The translations under genes and the position numbers were made by a program. This document shows positions 39,285-47,999 of a DNA stretch of 64,000 nt, one piece after another (position 1 is the first letter of the stretch; the number at the start of each line of letters is the position of its first letter). A model generated the notes under the pieces. That model ran no database searches. It was given only the letters and a program-made list of their open reading frames with translations, and had not been told where the DNA came from. The stretch is taken from NCBI RefSeq assembly GCF_000744815.1, contig NZ_JQMQ01000005.1, positions 3,790,055-3,854,054 of the forward strand. The letters are read 5' to 3'. This DNA is from Phaeacidiphilus oryzae TH49. GTDB lineage: Bacteria > Actinomycetota > Actinomycetes > Streptomycetales > Streptomycetaceae.

Positions 39285-42071
39285 GTGTCCCCGACCAGCG
39301 AGACCGCACGCGGCGGCAAGCGACTCGTGATCGTCGAGTCGCCGGCCAAGGCGAAGACCATCAAGGGCTATCTCGGCCCGGGGTACGTCGTCGAGGCCAG
39401 CGTCGGGCATATTCGGGACCTCCCCCAGCAGGCGGCCGAGGTGCCGGCGAAGTACACCGGCGACGTCCGCCGGCTCGGCGTCGACGTCGACCACGACTTC
39501 GAACCGATCTACGTGGTCAACGCGGACAAGAAGAGCCAGGTGGCCAAGCTCAAGAGCCTCCTCGCCGAGTCCGACGAACTCTTCCTCGCCACCGATGAGG
39601 ACCGCGAGGGCGAGGCCATCGCCTGGCACCTCCAGGAGGTGCTGAAGCCCAAGGTCCCGGTCCGCCGGATGGTCTTCCACGAGATCACCAAGGACGCCAT
39701 CCAGCGCGCCGTCAACAGCCCGCGGGAGCTCAACCAGCGCCTGGTCGACGCCCAGGAGACCCGCCGCATCCTGGACCGCCTCTACGGCTACGAGGTCTCC
39801 CCCGTGCTGTGGAAGAAGGTCATGCCGAAGCTCTCGGCGGGCCGCGTCCAGTCGGTGGCGACCCGCCTGGTGGTCGAGCGGGAGCGGGAGCGGATGGCCT
39901 TCCGCTCCGCCTCGTACTGGGACCTGACCGCGGTCTTCGACAGCGGCAAGGGCACCGCCGGGGACCCCGGCACCTTCGGCGCCCGGCTGGCCTCGGTGGA
40001 CGGCCGCCGCGTCGCCACCGGCCGCGACTTCGGCTCGGACGGCCGGCTCAAGCAGGCCTCCGCGCAGGTACTCCACCTGGACGAGGCGGCCGCCCACACC
40101 CTGGCCGAGGCGCTGCGGCAGACCGACTTCGCGGTCCGCAGCGTCGAGTCCAAGCCGTACCGCCGCTCGCCGTACGCGCCGTTCCGGACCACCACCATGC
40201 AGCAGGAGGCCAGCCGCAAGCTGGGCTTCGGCGCCAAGCGCACCATGGACGTGGCCCAGCGGCTGTACGAGAACGGCCACATCACCTATATGCGTACCGA
40301 CTCGACGACGCTGTCGGAGACCGCGATCGCCGCCGCGCGCTCCCAGGTCGAGCAGCTCTACGGGCGCGAGTACCTGCCGGACGCCCCCCGGACGTACACC
40401 GGCAAGGTCAAGAACGCCCAGGAGGCGCACGAGGCGATCCGCCCCTCCGGCGAGCGCTTCCGCACCCCCGCCGAGACCGGTCTGACCGGTGACGAGTTCC
40501 GGCTCTACGAGCTGATCTGGATGCGGACCGTCGCCTCCCAGATGAAGGACGCGGTCGGCCAGTCGGTCACCGTCCGAGTCGGCGGCGAAGCCGCTGACAA
40601 GCGGGACGTCGAGTTCACCGCCTCCGGAAAGATCATCACCTTCCACGGCTTCCTCAAGGCCTACGTCGAGGGCCGGGACGACCCGGAGGCCGAGCTCGAC
40701 GACCGCGAGCGCCGGCTGCCGCAGGTCGCCGAGGGCGACCCGCTGACCGCGACCCAGATCACCCCCGAGGGCCACGCCACCAAGCCGCCCGCGCGCTACA
40801 CCGAGGCCTCGCTGGTCAAGGAGCTGGAAGAGCGCGAGATCGGCCGGCCGTCGACCTACGCGACGATCATGGGCACCATTCTGGCCCGCGGCTACGTCTT
40901 CAAGAAGGGCACCGCCCTGGTGCCGTCCTTCCTGGCGCTCGCCGTGGTCCGGCTGCTGGAGCAGCACTTCGGCCGGCTGGTCGACTACGACTTCACCGCC
41001 AAGATGGAGGACGACCTCGACCGGATCGCCCGGGGCGAGGCCGAGTCGGTGCCGTGGCTGCGCCGGTTCTACTTCGGCGAGGCCGAGGGCGCCGGCGTGA
41101 ACGGCTCCGCCGCGGACGCGGGCAACGGCGACGGCGACCACCTCGGCGGGCTCAAGGAGCTGGTCACCGACCTGGGCGCGATCGACGCCCGGGAGGTCTC
41201 GTCGTTCCCGCTGGCGGACAGCGGGATCGTGCTGCGGGTGGGCCGCTACGGCCCGTACGTCGAGCAGGGCGAGCAGCGCGCGGACGTCCCGGACGACCTG
41301 CCGCCGGACGAGCTCACCCCGGAGCTCGCCGAGGAGCTGCTGGCCAAGCCGAGCGGCGACCGCGAGCTGGGCACGGACCCGGAGACCGGGCGGCCGATCG
41401 TGGCCAAGTCCGGCCGCTACGGGCCGTACGTCACCGAGGTGCTGCCCGAGGACACCCCGAAGACGGGGAAGAACGCGGTGAAGCCGCGGACCGCCTCGCT
41501 CTTCAAGTCGATGGACCTGGACAGCGTCACCCTGGACGACGCGCTGCGGCTGCTCACGCTGCCGCGGGTGGTCGGCGCGGACGCCGAGGGCGTCGAGATC
41601 ACCGCGCAGAACGGGCGGTACGGGCCGTACCTGAAGAAGGGGACGGACTCCCGCTCGCTGGAGACCGAGGAGCAGCTCTTCACCATCACCCTGGAGCAGG
41701 CGCTGGAGATCTACTCCAAGCCGAAGGCCCGGGGCCGGGCGGCGGCCAAGCCGCCGCTGAAGGAGCTGGGCAACGACCCGGTCAGCGGGAGCCCGGTGGT
41801 CGTCAAGGACGGCCGCTTCGGCCCGTACGTCACCGACGGCGAGGTCAACGCGACCCTGCGGCGGGACGACTCGGTCGAGGGCATCACCCCGGAGCGCGCG
41901 TACGAGCTGCTGGCCGAGAAGCGGGCCAAGGGCCCGGTGAAGAAGAAGGCGGCGGCCAAGAAGTCGTCGACCACGAAGAAGACCGCCGCGAAGAAGACCA
42001 CCACCAAGAAGGCCGCCGCGAAGAAGACCACGGCGAAGAAGACGGCGACGAAGACGGCGACGAAGAAGTAG
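39285..42071 (+). CDS. topA: DNA topoisomerase I
   Basis: 928 residues. Toprim domain: KRLVIVESPAKAKTIKGYLG and DEDREGEAIAWH. The active-site Tyr is in HITYMRTDSTTLS. The C-terminus has no zinc fingers but at least four Toprim_Crpt repeats (GRYGPYVEQG, GRYGPYVTEV, GRYGPYLKKG, GRFGPYVTDG), then a Lys/Ala tail of KKTAAKKTTTKK type that aids processive DNA relaxation in actinobacteria. GTG 39285 (MSPTSETARGGKR). It removes negative supercoils and is essential in Streptomyces. Confidence 0.97.
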   Translation: MSPTSETARGGKRLVIVESPAKAKTIKGYLGPGYVVEASVGHIRDLPQQAAEVPAKYTGDVRRLGVDVDHDFEPIYVVNADKKSQVAKLKSLLAESDELFLATDEDREGEAIAWHLQEVLKPKVPVRRMVFHEITKDAIQRAVNSPRELNQRLVDAQETRRILDRLYGYEVSPVLWKKVMPKLSAGRVQSVATRLVVERERERMAFRSASYWDLTAVFDSGKGTAGDPGTFGARLASVDGRRVATGRDFGSDGRLKQASAQVLHLDEAAAHTLAEALRQTDFAVRSVESKPYRRSPYAPFRTTTMQQEASRKLGFGAKRTMDVAQRLYENGHITYMRTDSTTLSETAIAAARSQVEQLYGREYLPDAPRTYTGKVKNAQEAHEAIRPSGERFRTPAETGLTGDEFRLYELIWMRTVASQMKDAVGQSVTVRVGGEAADKRDVEFTASGKIITFHGFLKAYVEGRDDPEAELDDRERRLPQVAEGDPLTATQITPEGHATKPPARYTEASLVKELEEREIGRPSTYATIMGTILARGYVFKKGTALVPSFLALAVVRLLEQHFGRLVDYDFTAKMEDDLDRIARGEAESVPWLRRFYFGEAEGAGVNGSAADAGNGDGDHLGGLKELVTDLGAIDAREVSSFPLADSGIVLRVGRYGPYVEQGEQRADVPDDLPPDELTPELAEELLAKPSGDRELGTDPETGRPIVAKSGRYGPYVTEVLPEDTPKTGKNAVKPRTASLFKSMDLDSVTLDDALRLLTLPRVVGADAEGVEITAQNGRYGPYLKKGTDSRSLETEEQLFTITLEQALEIYSKPKARGRAAAKPPLKELGNDPVSGSPVVVKDGRFGPYVTDGEVNATLRRDDSVEGITPERAYELLAEKRAKGPVKKKAAAKKSSTTKKTAAKKTTTKKAAAKKTTAKKTATKTATKK

Positions 42072-42270
42072 GCCGCGGGGGTCGGCGCGCCCGCGCGCCC
42101 GGCCCGCGCCCGGCCGCCGTTGCGGGGCCGCCGCCGCACCCCGCCGGAGGCGCTCCTCCGCGCCCGCGGCGCCGCCCCGGCGGCGGCAGGCGTGAAGGCG
42201 TGGGGCGGGGCCGTCTCGCCTTCGGCGAAGAAGGACTGTTCGACTTCGTCAGCCCGTTACGCTGAACCGC

Positions 42271-45200
42271 ATGACCGAACCGGAGGCCGCCGCCGTCAAC
42301 CCCGCGGACCGCGCCCGCGCTCTCCTGCGCGTGCCCGGCTACCGAAAGCTGTGGACCGCGCAGGTCGTCGGCGGCGTCGGCGACCGGCTCGCGCTCCTGG
42401 TACTGGTCGCTCTGGTGTTCCACACCGCCGGCGAGAACCAGTCCTTCGGCGGCGGCTACCGCGGCCCGCTGCTGGCGCTGGCCCTGGCCTTCGTGGCGCG
42501 GCTGGTCTCCACCGTCCTCTTCGGCGCGGTGCTGCTCGGCCCGCTCGCCCAGCTCGCCGCCCGCCCCGGGCTGGACCGCAAGTGGCTGATGGCCGGCTGC
42601 GACCTGCTGCGGATGGCGCTGCTCGCGGTCGCGCCCTTCTGGGTGGTCTGGACCGGCCAGTCCGCCCTCCTCTGGCTCTTCGTCAGCGTCTTCGCCACCG
42701 GCGCCGTCGAACGGCTGTGGCAGGTGACCCGGGAGGCCACCGCCCCCGCGCTGCTCCCCGGCTCGGGCTCCGAGCTGGAGGCCGGCGCCCGCCGTCCCTC
42801 GCTCGACCAGCTGGAGACCGTCCGCTGGACCGACCTGTGGACCGGCTACGCGGCGGTGCCGCTGGCCGCCCTCGCCTTCGTGGTCCTCACCCTGGTCGAC
42901 AACGCCTTCGCGACCGGCGTCGGCTGGCTGTACTCGCACCAGACCACGGCGGCCTCCTGGGGCGCGGCCGCGGCCTTCCTGGCCTCCGCCGTGCTGCTCT
43001 ACCTCCAGGAGCTGCCCGGCGCGGAGGCCGGCACCAGCTACCCGCCGCGCTCCCCCCTCCAGGGCCTCCGCGCCCCCGCGGACACCGACCGCTCCACCTC
43101 CCCGCTGCGCCGCGGCCGCACCGGCGTCTCGGCGTACGCGACCCTCTCGGTGGCGGCCGGGGCCGGCGCGCTGGCCGCCGTGGTGGCGATCGGCCTACCG
43201 CTGGTCTACGAGATGTACGCCGGACCGATCGGGTTCGGCCTCTTCGTGCTGGCGGCGAGCGCCGCACCGCTGCTCGGCCGCCGGTTCGCGGCCGGCCTGC
43301 TGCCCGCGCTGACCCGGCGCCGGCTGCTGCCGCTCGCGCTCGGCACCGCAGGGATCGCGCTGATCCTCAGCGGTCTGGTCGAGGACTACGTCTTCTCGCT
43401 GGTGCTGCTCACCTTCGCCGGTCTGGCGATCGGCGTCGCCGCCCGGCTCGGCCGGGTGCTGCTGGACGTCGAGACCGAGGAGTCCCGGCGGCCGCGGGTC
43501 GCCGACCACCAGCACGCCGTGGTGCGGGCCGTGGTGGCCGCCGCGCTGGTGCTCGCTCCGCTGCTGGCGGCCGCGATCGGGCCGCAGCAGTTCGGCTCGG
43601 GCTCCTTCGACTTCGACCACGGCGGGGCCGGTCTCGCGGTCGCGCTGGTCGGGCTGCTGGTGCTGGCCGCCTCCTGGGTGGTGTGGTGGAAGGTCGACGA
43701 TCGGCGGAGCGACGTGCCGCTCTCCCGGGACGTGTGGGAGGCGCTGCGCGGCGGCGAGCGGGCGGTGCCCCGGGTCGGGGCCGGTACGGGTTTCTTCATC
43801 GCCCTGGAGGGCGGGGACGGCGCCGGGAAGTCCACCCAGGCGCAGGCGCTGGCCGAGTGGATCCGCGGCAAGGGCCACGAGGTCGTCGTCACCCGCGAGC
43901 CGGGCGGCAGCGCCGTCGGCCAGCGGCTGCGGGCGATGCTGCTCGACGTGGGCAACACGGGGATCTCGCACCGTGCCGAGGCGCTGCTCTACGCGGCCGA
44001 CCGGGCCGAGCACGTGGACTCGGTGATCCGTCCCGCGCTGGAGCGCGGCGCCGTGGTGATCACCGACCGGTACATGGACTCCTCCATCGCCTACCAGGGC
44101 GCCGGCCGCGACCTCTCCGCCGCCGAGGTGGAGGGGATCTCCCGGTGGGCCACCGGCGGGCTGCTGCCGGACCTGACCGTGCTGCTCGACGTCGACCCGC
44201 TGAAGGCGCGGGAACGGTTCACCGAGGCGCCGGACCGCCTGGAGTCCGAGCCGGAGGACTTCCACCGCCGGGTCCGCACCGGCTTCCTGTCGCTGGCCAC
44301 CGCCGACCCGGCCCGCTACCTGGTGGTCGACGCCGGCCAGGAGCCGTACGCCGTCACCACCGCGATCCGGCACCGGCTCGACCGCGAACTGCCGCTCTCC
44401 GAGCAGGAGTTGGCGGCCAAGGCGGAGCAGGAGCGGCTGGCCCGCGAGGAGGCCGAGCGGAAGGCCGCCGAGGAGGCCCGCCGCAAGGCCGAGGCCGAGG
44501 AGGCCGAGCGGAAGAAGCGGGAGCTGCTGGAGCGGCTCCGCAAGGAGGCCGAGGAGCGCGAGCGGGAGCGCCAGGCGGAGGAGGACCGGCGGGCCGCCGA
44601 GGCCGCCCGGCTGGCCGCCGAGGAGGCGCGGAGGCGCGCCGAGGAGGAGGCCAGGCGCCGGGAGGCCGAGCGCCGGCAGGCCGAGGAGGCCAGGCGCCGG
44701 GCGCGGGCCGAGGAGCAGCGGCGGGCCGAGGAGGAGGCGGCCAGGCTGGCCGAACTCCAGCGGCAGCGCGAGGAGAAGCGCGCCGAGGAGCGCAGGCGCG
44801 CGGAGGAGGCGCTGGCCGAGCGGGCGCACGCGGGGGACGCGGGCGGCTCCGGCGCCGTGGACGACTCCGGCGCTGTGGACGACTCCGGTGAGAAGACGGC
44901 GGAGCTGCCGCTGCCCTCGGTCGCCGGGCCGGAGGCCGCGGAGCCGCAGGGGACGGGTGCGGCTGAGGCTGGGGCCGAGGACCGGACCCAGGTGCTGCCG
45001 CGGGTCCAGAACTCCGGGGCAGGAGCCGGCGCCGGCGGCGGCGCGGCTGCCGACGCCGAGGCCACCGAGGTGCTGCCCCGGACCCGGGCCGCCTCAGGAG
45101 CGGAGGACGAGACCGCGGTCCTGCCGGCCGTACCGGCCGAGGGCGCGGTCGACCCCGCGCGCCCGGCGGGGCCCGCGGGCGGGCGCGGGCGCAAGGCGGC

Positions 45201-45534
45201 GCACCCGCCCGTGGCCGGGACCGGCGAGGAGGACACCCGCGAGCTTCCGCTGCCGCAGGACGACGCATACGGGGCGGCCGAGCCGGAGGAGTCCGACCCC
45301 CATCGGCCGGACGCGGGGGCGCCCGCGGCGGGGGCGCCCGCGGCGCCCGCGGCCCCTGCGGCCGCCGACGCCCCCGAGGAGGTCGGCGAGGCCGGGGAGG
45401 CCGGAGAGGCCGGGCCCTCGCTGGCCGACGACCTCCTCGGTCCGCGGGAGCCCGCCGACCCCGCCGCTGAGGAGGACGGGGACGAGGACCAGACCCGCAC
45501 GCGTGGCCGCGGCCGCGGCCGCCGCCGGGGCTGA
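42271..45534 (+). CDS. tmk: Membrane-domain/thymidylate-kinase fusion protein
   Basis: 1087 residues. Residues 1-500 are an MFS-like membrane domain with about ten helices. At about 506-705 lies a complete dTMP kinase: EGGDGAGKSTQAQAL, TREPGGS, DRYMDSSIAYQGAGR. Then comes a charged Glu/Arg/Ala coiled coil to about 855 and a disordered acidic tail. Five copies of a T-x-LP-type motif (AELPLP, TQVLPRV, TEVLPRT, TAVLPAV, RELPLP) are spaced through the tail. The kinase makes dTDP for DNA synthesis; the fusion would hold it at the membrane. It lies between topA and holB. ATG 42271. Confidence 0.92.
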   Translation: MTEPEAAAVNPADRARALLRVPGYRKLWTAQVVGGVGDRLALLVLVALVFHTAGENQSFGGGYRGPLLALALAFVARLVSTVLFGAVLLGPLAQLAARPGLDRKWLMAGCDLLRMALLAVAPFWVVWTGQSALLWLFVSVFATGAVERLWQVTREATAPALLPGSGSELEAGARRPSLDQLETVRWTDLWTGYAAVPLAALAFVVLTLVDNAFATGVGWLYSHQTTAASWGAAAAFLASAVLLYLQELPGAEAGTSYPPRSPLQGLRAPADTDRSTSPLRRGRTGVSAYATLSVAAGAGALAAVVAIGLPLVYEMYAGPIGFGLFVLAASAAPLLGRRFAAGLLPALTRRRLLPLALGTAGIALILSGLVEDYVFSLVLLTFAGLAIGVAARLGRVLLDVETEESRRPRVADHQHAVVRAVVAAALVLAPLLAAAIGPQQFGSGSFDFDHGGAGLAVALVGLLVLAASWVVWWKVDDRRSDVPLSRDVWEALRGGERAVPRVGAGTGFFIALEGGDGAGKSTQAQALAEWIRGKGHEVVVTREPGGSAVGQRLRAMLLDVGNTGISHRAEALLYAADRAEHVDSVIRPALERGAVVITDRYMDSSIAYQGAGRDLSAAEVEGISRWATGGLLPDLTVLLDVDPLKARERFTEAPDRLESEPEDFHRRVRTGFLSLATADPARYLVVDAGQEPYAVTTAIRHRLDRELPLSEQELAAKAEQERLAREEAERKAAEEARRKAEAEEAERKKRELLERLRKEAEERERERQAEEDRRAAEAARLAAEEARRRAEEEARRREAERRQAEEARRRARAEEQRRAEEEAARLAELQRQREEKRAEERRRAEEALAERAHAGDAGGSGAVDDSGAVDDSGEKTAELPLPSVAGPEAAEPQGTGAAEAGAEDRTQVLPRVQNSGAGAGAGGGAAADAEATEVLPRTRAASGAEDETAVLPAVPAEGAVDPARPAGPAGGRGRKAAHPPVAGTGEEDTRELPLPQDDAYGAAEPEESDPHRPDAGAPAAGAPAAPAAPAAADAPEEVGEAGEAGEAGPSLADDLLGPREPADPAAEEDGDEDQTRTRGRGRGRRRG

Positions 45535-45582
45535 GCCGGCGGTCCGTCCCGGACTGTCGGTGGGGGCCGATACCCTTTCCGG

Positions 45583-46779
45583 GTGAGCGTGTGGGACGAC
45601 CTGGTCGGGCAGGACCGCGTGGTGGAGCAGCTGATCGCCGCCGCGCGCGGGGCGCGCGCCCTGCTGGGCCGGGGGCCCGGCGGCGACGCCTCCGCGATGA
45701 CCCACGCCTGGCTCTTCACCGGCCCGCCCGGCTCGGGCCGGTCCACGGCGGCCCGGGCGTTCGCCGCCGCGCTGCAGTGCACCAGCCCGGACGGCGAGCT
45801 CGGCGGTCCGCCCGGCTGCGGCTACTGCGACGGCTGCCACACCGCCCTGGTCGGCTCGCACGCCGACGTCGAGTCGGTGCGCACCGACGTCCTCTCGATC
45901 GGCGTCAAGGAGACCCGCGAGCTGGTCCGGCGGGCCTCGATGTCCCCGGCCGGCGGCCGCTGGCAGGTGATCATCCTGGAGGACGCCGACCGGCTGACCG
46001 AGGGCGCGGCCAACGTCCTGCTGAAGGCGGTGGAGGAGCCGGCGCCGCGTACCGTCTGGCTGCTCTGCGCGCCGTCGGTGGAGGACACGCTGCCCACCAT
46101 CCGCTCCCGCTGCCGCCTGCTGACGCTCCGTCAGCCGGGGATCGACGCGGTGGCCGACATGCTGATGCGGCGGGACGGCATCGAGCCGGAGCCGGCCGCG
46201 TTCGCCGCCCGAGCCGCGCAGGGGCACATCGGGCGCGCCCGGCGGCTGGCCACCGACGAGCGGGCGCGGGCCCGCCGCGAGGAGGTGCTCCGGCTGCCGC
46301 TGCGGGTCGACGACCTGGGGGCCTGCCTGGCCGGAGCGCAGCGCCTGGTCGACGCCGCGGCGGAGGACGCCAAACAGGCCGCGGAGGAGGGCGACGCCAA
46401 GGAGACCGAGGAGCTGCGCGCCGCCCTCGGCGCCTCCGCCGGGATCGGCGGCCGGATGCCGCGCGGCACGGCGGGGGCCATGAAGGAGCTGGAGGACCGG
46501 CAGAAGCGGCGGGCCACCCGCACCCAGCGGGACTCCCTCGACCTCGCGCTGACCGACCTGGCCGGCTTCTACCGGGACGTGCTGGCCGTGCAGTTCGGCT
46601 CGGCCGGCGCGGTGGCCTCGGCCGACAGCGCGGGCGTGGCCCAGGTGGCCTCCGCCTCCACGCCGGAGGCCACCCTGCGCCGGATAGAGGCGATCCTCGC
46701 CTGCCGAAGGGCGCTGGCCCGCAACGTCACCCCGCTGCTCGCGGTGGAGGCGATGATGACCGCGCTGCGCGCGGGCTGA
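45583..46779 (+). CDS. holB: DNA polymerase III delta-prime subunit
   Basis: 398 residues. VWDDLVGQDRVVEQL opens the clamp-loader fold. TGPPGSGRSTAARAFAAAL is a Walker A with Arg replacing Lys, CGYCDGCHTAL belongs to the zinc module, and TIRSRCRLLTLR has the SRC arginine finger. It helps load the sliding clamp. GTG 45583 is used; a GTG two codons on is also possible. A Glu/Lys-rich insert near residue 270 and a C-terminal collar domain follow. Confidence 0.93.
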   Translation: MSVWDDLVGQDRVVEQLIAAARGARALLGRGPGGDASAMTHAWLFTGPPGSGRSTAARAFAAALQCTSPDGELGGPPGCGYCDGCHTALVGSHADVESVRTDVLSIGVKETRELVRRASMSPAGGRWQVIILEDADRLTEGAANVLLKAVEEPAPRTVWLLCAPSVEDTLPTIRSRCRLLTLRQPGIDAVADMLMRRDGIEPEPAAFAARAAQGHIGRARRLATDERARARREEVLRLPLRVDDLGACLAGAQRLVDAAAEDAKQAAEEGDAKETEELRAALGASAGIGGRMPRGTAGAMKELEDRQKRRATRTQRDSLDLALTDLAGFYRDVLAVQFGSAGAVASADSAGVAQVASASTPEATLRRIEAILACRRALARNVTPLLAVEAMMTALRAG

Positions 46780-46951
46780 GCGCCTGCTGAGGGACGGCCG
46801 ATCGCCGGAGCGACCCCGCCCGGAAGAGGAGATCCGGTCTTCGCCGCCCGCGGAGGTCGAGGGAAACCGGCGGAGACCTGCTGACACTCCCCCTTGCGCC
46901 GGACGGGTGGCGTTGCCGGGGGCGCGCGCCCCGGCGGTGGAACCTGAGCGC

Positions 46952-47884
46952 ATGGTGATCGCTTGCGTGCTGGCAGGTCTGCTGCTCACCGGCTGGCCCG
47001 CCAGGGCCGCCCTGCATGCCTGGCGAGAGCAGCGCGCCGGGGCGGCGTACGAGCTCCCGATGGACTTCCGGGACGTGTATCTGCGCGGAGGCGCCGCGGT
47101 GGCGGTGCTCCTCTGCACGGTGGCCGGGGCGGTGTGGGCGGGTGCCGAGGGCGGCGGGGCGGCCGCCCGCGCCGGGGCCGCCCGCACCGGGGCCGAGGCC
47201 GGAGTCGGGGCCGGAACAGGCCGCGGAGCCGACCCGACGCGGGACGTCGCCTCCTCGGCCGCCTCGCCGGCCGGTCCCGCCACCCTCCCCTCGCACTTCG
47301 TCAGGACCGGTGCGGCGTACGGCGGCAGCTGGTGGGCGGCGCGGATCGGCGGCTCCGGGCCGACGCGGATCTGGGTCCCCGGGGGCCGTGGCGCCCCCCG
47401 CCCGCTGCGGGTGCTGGCCGGCCCGCAGGCGCTCCTGCCGGACCTCGCCTCCGCCACCGGCAACGGGTACGGCGGCCCCTTCGCCCTGCTGGTCGGCGCG
47501 GACGGGCCGGACGTCCGGCGCGCGGCCAGAGCCGTCCTCCCGCTGGCCGGCCGGGACGGAGGCTGGGGCGTCATCGGCATCGGCGCGGGCGCGCCGGAGG
47601 CCGTCCGGCGGGCACTCACCGAGCCGGGCCGGTACGCCGCCGGCGCGGGCGTGGCCGGCCGGTACCCGGCGCCGTACCCCTCGGCGGCGAAGGGCGCCCA
47701 CGTACTGCTGGCGAACGCCCACCGGGACCGCGCCGGGGTGGCGTCCGCGCTGCGACTGCGGGCGGCGGCGCCGGCCGCGGTGCACGTCTCCTCGAACGCC
47801 CGGGACTTCCTGCCGGCCCGGGAGCGCTATCGTCTGGTCCGCCAGGCGCTGGTCTATCTCACCGGCCGGCTCTCACTCCGCTGA
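46952..47884 (+). CDS. Two-helix membrane protein with degenerate esterase-like domain
   Basis: 310 residues from ATG 46952 (MVIACVLAGLLL); a GTG at 46907 would add 15. Two membrane helices near 2-20 and 48-65 and an Ala/Gly linker precede a domain that reads like an Ag85/esterase-D alpha/beta hydrolase: WGVIGIGAGAPEAVRRAL stands where these enzymes have G-Y-S-A-G-G, with Gly instead of the nucleophile Ser. Codon third positions are nearly all G or C, supporting this frame over the overlapping ones. The fold match is from pattern only. Probably a pseudoenzyme. Confidence 0.6.
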   Translation: MVIACVLAGLLLTGWPARAALHAWREQRAGAAYELPMDFRDVYLRGGAAVAVLLCTVAGAVWAGAEGGGAAARAGAARTGAEAGVGAGTGRGADPTRDVASSAASPAGPATLPSHFVRTGAAYGGSWWAARIGGSGPTRIWVPGGRGAPRPLRVLAGPQALLPDLASATGNGYGGPFALLVGADGPDVRRAARAVLPLAGRDGGWGVIGIGAGAPEAVRRALTEPGRYAAGAGVAGRYPAPYPSAAKGAHVLLANAHRDRAGVASALRLRAAAPAAVHVSSNARDFLPARERYRLVRQALVYLTGRLSLR

Positions 47885-47999
47885 CGACATGATCGACGTA
47901 CCGTCACCAGACGGACAGAGCAGGCGAAGTGACATATAGTCACCGATAGTTCACGAGGCAGCGCAACAACCAGGCAGCAGGCAGCGAAGAACGGGGCGT

